The notes below the pieces were generated by a model. The model had not been told where the DNA came from. It searched no databases and saw nothing but the letters and a program-made list of their open reading frames with translations. 15,353 nucleotides of DNA from Porphyromonadaceae bacterium (GTDB lineage Bacteria; Bacteroidota; Bacteroidia; Bacteroidales; Tannerellaceae): the NCBI GenBank assembly GCA_003517945.1, contig DOZP01000108.1, positions 8,973 through 24,325 on the forward strand, read 5' to 3'. The position numbers were made by a program, and so were the translations under genes. Shown here in pieces: positions 12,322 through 15,353 of this stretch (position 1 is its first letter; every line of letters starts with the position of its first letter).

Positions 12322-12351
12322 TTTGATGCAGATTGTGCCTTCATAACTTTG
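12322..12351 (+). promoter_or_regulatory. Consensus Bacteroidetes promoter for the packaging genes
   Basis: TTTG (12322-12325) and TAACTTTG (12344-12351) are 18 bases apart; the second box is a perfect TAnnTTTG. Transcription should begin near 12358, only about 12 bases before the ATG at 12370. Confidence 0.8.
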
Positions 12352-12369
12352 TATATTAAATGAAATGTT

Positions 12370-12714
12370 ATGGAACGTCTTGAGTGGAAAACAGAGCAAA
12401 GAAAAGTCCGGGATCTTATTCCTACCGACTATAATCCCAGAAAACGGAACGAAGAAAAGCAAAAGAAGCTGCATGCCAGTATTGATAAGTTTAACCTGGT
12501 AGAGATTCCGGATCAGTTTAAAAAGGATATCTGCAACCCGGATAACGAAATACATCAGGCATATCATAAAGGCAAAGCTACCGGACAATACACGATGGAT
12601 AAATCATTATTCGATAACGCAAAGAACAGCAATGTAGATGCGCCTGACAAATTGGATCAGCGCCAAAGCAGAAAGCGCATAGATACGATCATTCATGAAA
12701 ATTTCGGATTATGA
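12370..12714 (+). CDS. Chimeric ORF: ParB-like N-terminus joined to an unrelated C-terminus
   Basis: 114 residues. Residues 1-47 match the start of ParB/Sulfiredoxin-fold nuclease domains of phages: RKVRDLIPTDYNPRKRNEEK, then KLHASIDKFNLVEIP. In full-length proteins the next part is the conserved GHxR (IxAGHQR) motif, which is missing here. From about residue 48 the sequence changes to DQFKKDICNPDNEIHQAYHK and a helical end, which resembles a separate small phage protein family. The gene therefore looks like an internal deletion that fused two neighbouring genes around 12511. It should lack ParB nuclease activity. The promoter lies immediately upstream, and the stop overlaps the next ATG by four bases, so it may simply be retained as a leader ORF of the packaging operon. 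Confidence 0.65.
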   Translation: MERLEWKTEQRKVRDLIPTDYNPRKRNEEKQKKLHASIDKFNLVEIPDQFKKDICNPDNEIHQAYHKGKATGQYTMDKSLFDNAKNSNVDAPDKLDQRQSRKRIDTIIHENFGL

Positions 12715-13328
12715 TAGAACATCTTAAAAAATTATCTCCTGAAGTTGTAGAACGGTTTCTTGAATCCAGAGATCCCGAATTATTTAACATACCGAAGAAA
12801 CTGGCTGATTATATTCTTCAGTTGAATGATGCGGCAATATTGCATAAACGGTATCATTCCATCTCAGAGTGCGCAAAACAATTACAGCAACGTTATCCGG
12901 AAATATCAATTCATACCTGTAAAAGTCGCATATACGATGCGATTAACTACCTGAATGATGAATGTTCCGTGACAGCCGAATCCTGGTTGTTATATTATGC
13001 AGATATGTTTATGAAAATGTTTGAAGTAAACCTGGTCGCCCATAATTTTCGGGAGGCCCGGACTTGTCTGCAGCGTTCGTGCGAGTACCGGATAAAAGCG
13101 TCTGCTAATGCCGTGGATCCGGAGCGTATAAAATTCAAACATCAGATTGTATCACCGGATATCGAAATTGAACGTATGGGAATAACAAAGAATGGTCTGC
13201 TTGAATCATACCGGCAAGCTATTTCTATTATTGATAGCCTTGATACGAATGAACTTGAAAAGCAACGGATATTAAACGAAGTAGAACGGGAACTTAATAT
13301 ATCGGATATAGAACATGAAGAAATCTAA
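12711..13328 (+). CDS. Probable terminase small subunit
   Basis: 205 residues, mostly helical. Residues about 45-85 contain a plausible helix-turn-helix (HSISECAKQLQQRYPEISIH, then TCKSRIYDAINYLND), as expected for the DNA-binding part of a small terminase. The middle (SWLLYYADMFMKMFEVNLVA, then AREARTCLQRSC-like segment) could be the oligomerisation region. The acidic C-terminus would contact the large subunit. The gene directly precedes, and overlaps by 14 bases, the large terminase gene, which is the main reason for the call. It is coupled to the ORF before it by ATGA. I see no family-specific motif, so the role is inferred from position and helix-turn-helix likeness. Confidence 0.6.
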   Translation: MIEHLKKLSPEVVERFLESRDPELFNIPKKLADYILQLNDAAILHKRYHSISECAKQLQQRYPEISIHTCKSRIYDAINYLNDECSVTAESWLLYYADMFMKMFEVNLVAHNFREARTCLQRSCEYRIKASANAVDPERIKFKHQIVSPDIEIERMGITKNGLLESYRQAISIIDSLDTNELEKQRILNEVERELNISDIEHEEI

Positions 13329-15021
13329 GATAAGAGAGATTTTTACATTCGTTTATTTGTCGGTAGTGCAGATTCTTGTCATGCTTGCCGATACATGTTT
13401 CTTATTTTGTGAACTTGCGCGTGGATCCGGCAAAACAACCCATATTCTTGCATCACGTCTTGACCGTGTTCAAAACTCAATGCCGGGAGCTATAATTGTT
13501 CTTGCCGCCGATACTTACCGGAGTATTTTTGATAATATACTACCGGGAATCCTTGAATATTTTAATGAACACTATGAACGGGGTGTCTATTTTGAGATAG
13601 GAAAAGAACCGCCACGTCATTTCAAACCATGTACAACATTCATAGCAGATTGGAAGCATACCATATCATTTTGTAACGGATGTGTCGTACAATTCGTTTC
13701 CTGTGATCGTCCGGAGTCAATGCTCGGAAAGAATGCAGCGCATCTGTTCGTTGATGAAATGTTACGGATCCCGGAAGAAAAATTTTTGGAAAGGATTATA
13801 CCGGCTCTGCGTGCCGACCGCTCAAAATTTGGTGATTCGCCTTATTTTATGGGCATTTCCGGTTTTTCTTCTACTCCCAACTTTGAGACGGATGAAGATT
13901 GGTTCCTGGCATATGAAAAAGATATGAACAAAAAATTGATTGATCATATCCAGGAAATTGCCTATGAAGTCGATTTAAGACGTCAGAAACTTGAAATTGT
14001 ACGAAAATCATTAGACCTTGAAGAAACAACCACGCTCGAACGGTTTATTGATCGTTGGGAAAAACGTCTTGCCGATTTACGCCGTAATCAAACATTTTAT
14101 ATACGGGCATCTTCATTTTCCAATCTTAAATATTTAGGTATTGATTATATAAAGAATCAGATAAAATCAATAAAAGATAAAGACAAACTTTATACTTCAA
14201 TTTTTGCAATCCGGAAACTGAAAGTAAAAGATATGTTTTTTGGTAAATTCGGGAAACAACATTTATTTGATGATGGTTATGATTATACCTGTATAGATAA
14301 ATTATCAGCCGATGAAAAAATTGAAGATTCATGTAGACACTTAATATACTATGATAGAAGTCAACCTTTGTATGCCGGATACGATGCCGGACCGTTTTCA
14401 TCAATTGTATTCGCACAAAGAAAGAAAGTAAAAAAGGAATTCCGGATATTAAAAAACATGTGGGTCTATCATCCGGATCAACAGGATGAGCTTGCCCGGA
14501 AAATAAACGACTTTTTTGAAGGAGGGCGTAAGGTACTGTATATTCACTATGACCGTGCGGCGAATCAGAAGGATCCGGAATGGAAGAAGTATTATCCGGG
14601 ATATAAGGATAAAGGAGTAAACGATACGGATGCTGTTTTGCTTAAAAAAGAACTGACTGCGCTCGGATGGGCTGTTCATCTGCTTTCAACGAAGCAAAAA
14701 ACGATCTTTATGTCTCAACATTACCGGTTGCTCCAGTTGCTTTTCGGAAAACAGGATAAAAAGCGTGATAAGATCCTGATCGACAAAAACGAATGCGAAC
14801 AGTTGATATCTTCCATCAATCACAGCCCATTGAAACGCCATGAAGGACGTGTGATACTGGATAAAAGCAGCGAAAGACTTCCATTCGAAGAACAGGTCTA
14901 TAATTCGACTCAGTTAGCAACTGCTTTCATGTATCTGCTTTGGGGTGAATATTATAAGCTGCTTCCGGATAGCGATCAACCGGATAACATTCCCATCGGT
15001 GCCGGTACATATATGTCCTAA
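13315..15021 (+). CDS. Terminase large subunit (ATPase and nuclease)
   Basis: 568 residues, within the usual range for large terminases. The Walker A loop ARGSGKTT is at residues 35-42 (Lys40). The Walker B motif HLFVDEM has Asp147 and catalytic Glu148, followed by a GISGFSSTP coupling-like motif near residue 184. The C-terminal nuclease domain has the RNase H-like first acid in YAGYDAGPFSSIVFAQ (Asp357) and a second in YIHYDRAANQKD (Asp413). The protein pumps DNA into proheads and cuts the concatemer. The start overlaps the small-subunit gene by 14 bases. The N-terminus before Walker A is unusually hydrophobic (FVYLSVVQILVMLADTCFLF). The third nuclease acid is not clear to me. Large terminase is secure; the packaging strategy (cos or headful) is not visible. 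Confidence 0.9.
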   Translation: MKKSKIREIFTFVYLSVVQILVMLADTCFLFCELARGSGKTTHILASRLDRVQNSMPGAIIVLAADTYRSIFDNILPGILEYFNEHYERGVYFEIGKEPPRHFKPCTTFIADWKHTISFCNGCVVQFVSCDRPESMLGKNAAHLFVDEMLRIPEEKFLERIIPALRADRSKFGDSPYFMGISGFSSTPNFETDEDWFLAYEKDMNKKLIDHIQEIAYEVDLRRQKLEIVRKSLDLEETTTLERFIDRWEKRLADLRRNQTFYIRASSFSNLKYLGIDYIKNQIKSIKDKDKLYTSIFAIRKLKVKDMFFGKFGKQHLFDDGYDYTCIDKLSADEKIEDSCRHLIYYDRSQPLYAGYDAGPFSSIVFAQRKKVKKEFRILKNMWVYHPDQQDELARKINDFFEGGRKVLYIHYDRAANQKDPEWKKYYPGYKDKGVNDTDAVLLKKELTALGWAVHLLSTKQKTIFMSQHYRLLQLLFGKQDKKRDKILIDKNECEQLISSINHSPLKRHEGRVILDKSSERLPFEEQVYNSTQLATAFMYLLWGEYYKLLPDSDQPDNIPIGAGTYMS

Positions 15022-15062
15022 ATGTTAAAAATCCATTTTTCTGAAAAATAAATAGTGAATTG

Positions 15063-15094
15063 CTTGAATAGTAAACAAATGTTTACTATATTTG
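15063..15094 (+). promoter_or_regulatory. Consensus promoter for the 15120 gene
   Basis: CTTG (15063-15066) and the perfect -7 box TATATTTG (15087-15094) are 20 bases apart. The start would fall near 15101, about 20 bases before the ATG. The spacer is filled by a palindrome. Confidence 0.75.
15068..15089. promoter_or_regulatory. Palindromic operator candidate inside the promoter
   Basis: Twenty-two bases with 10-base arms (atagtaaaca / tgttttactat-like: ATAGTAAACA then AA then TGTTTACTAT) form a perfect palindrome around a 2-base centre. It spans the promoter spacer and the first bases of the -7 box, so a dimeric protein bound here would block RNA polymerase. Confidence 0.7.
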
Positions 15095-15119
15095 TGTTGT
15101 TAATTAATAATAAGCAATT

Positions 15120-15311
15120 ATGGATGAAAGTATTAAAAATTATCTGGCTCGATTACAGACAGAGAAAATGGAACTAAAGAGTTCTTTACGGGAGATCGGT
15201 TTTTTAATGAAACTTAAACCCAATAAGGCTCTTACCAGGGAATTAGATCGGATATTAGATCGATTAGCGTACCTCGAAAAAGTTGAAAAAGAGATTAGAA
15301 AACGAATTTAA
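15120..15311 (+). CDS. Small helical, coiled-coil-like hypothetical protein
   Basis: 63 residues, almost entirely charged and helical (NYLARLQTEKMELKSSLREI, then ELDRILDRLAYLEKVEKEIR), with regular Leu/Ile spacing suggesting a two-helix coiled coil. No signal peptide, no Cys and no known motif. It has its own promoter covered by a palindromic site, so it is separately regulated from the terminase. A hairpin follows its stop. It could be a small regulator or a structural accessory, but I cannot name it. Confidence 0.65.
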   Translation: MDESIKNYLARLQTEKMELKSSLREIGFLMKLKPNKALTRELDRILDRLAYLEKVEKEIRKRI

Positions 15312-15317
15312 AAATCA

Positions 15318-15335
15318 GCCTCCCTCCGGGGAGGC
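15318..15335 (+). terminator. GC-rich hairpin with UNCG-type loop after the last gene
   Basis: gcctccc and gggaggc form a perfect 7-bp stem around the tetraloop TCCG, an especially stable UNCG-type loop in RNA. No T-run follows (ataaaacttt), so it may be a stabiliser or part of the next gene's leader. An ATG at 15351-15353 ends the window and may start another gene. Confidence 0.45.
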
Positions 15336-15353
15336 ATAAAACTTTATATTATG

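Larger units (their letters stand above)
11999..12369. other. Intergenic region of about 370 bases before the packaging genes
   Basis: No gene is visible. In order it holds a two-unit tandem repeat (12016-12051), an AT-rich stretch with a 14-mer also found at 3394 (12103-12116), an AT palindrome (12124-12141), a hairpin (12203-12242) and a consensus promoter (12322-12351). It is likely a control or packaging-site region. Confidence 0.6.

Overview
The window reads as part of a tailed-phage genome or prophage from a member of the Bacteroidales (Bacteroides/Parabacteroides-like). This rests on promoters of the Bacteroidetes type (TTTG about 19 bases before TAnnTTTG, with perfect -7 boxes at 12344 and 15087), AT-rich leaders mostly lacking Shine-Dalgarno (SD) sequences, and the style of the proteins. 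Every gene I can support is on the + strand. I saw no tRNA, rRNA, CRISPR array or IS element.

Region 1 (1-2917) is a DNA-modification cassette: the C-terminal part of a D12-class (Dam-like) adenine methyltransferase, a second phage N6-adenine methyltransferase of another family, a small unknown protein, an ASCH/PUA-like protein, and a PP-loop ATPase of the PAPS reductase/DndC type. From about 640 the cassette becomes visibly more AT-rich.

Region 2 (2918-3702) has no convincing gene. It holds a cluster of GC-rich hairpins that looks like a dispersed repeat (2930-3118), then an AT-rich stretch with nine copies of ATTACA/TGTAAT (3290-3534), a plausible origin or regulator-binding region. Two hypothetical genes follow (3703, 4291), then a tiny Cys-rich gene (4656) that looks frame-disrupted.

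Region 3 (4933-9786) is the capsid module: an S49-type prohead protease, a long major capsid protein with a scaffold-like N-terminus, a likely virion protein, an acidic Glu/Lys-helix protein, and an ORF in the -1 frame whose coding signal runs back past its first ATG to poly-A slippery runs.

Region 4 (9787-11998) has its own promoter and encodes a membrane-anchored protein ending in a strong terminator. Then comes a structured RNA element with two terminators and a crossing inverted repeat (10741-10901), and an operon of four small overlapping genes, two of them with unusually strong SD sequences, ended by a second strong terminator.

Region 5 (11999-15353) begins with a 370-base intergenic region carrying tandem repeats and hairpins. 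A consensus promoter then drives a chimeric ParB-N-terminus ORF, a probable small terminase and the large terminase. A last small helical protein is preceded by a promoter overlaid with a near-perfect 22-base palindrome, a likely operator. No portal, tail-fibre, tape-measure, lysis or integrase gene is visible, so the window is only part of the element.
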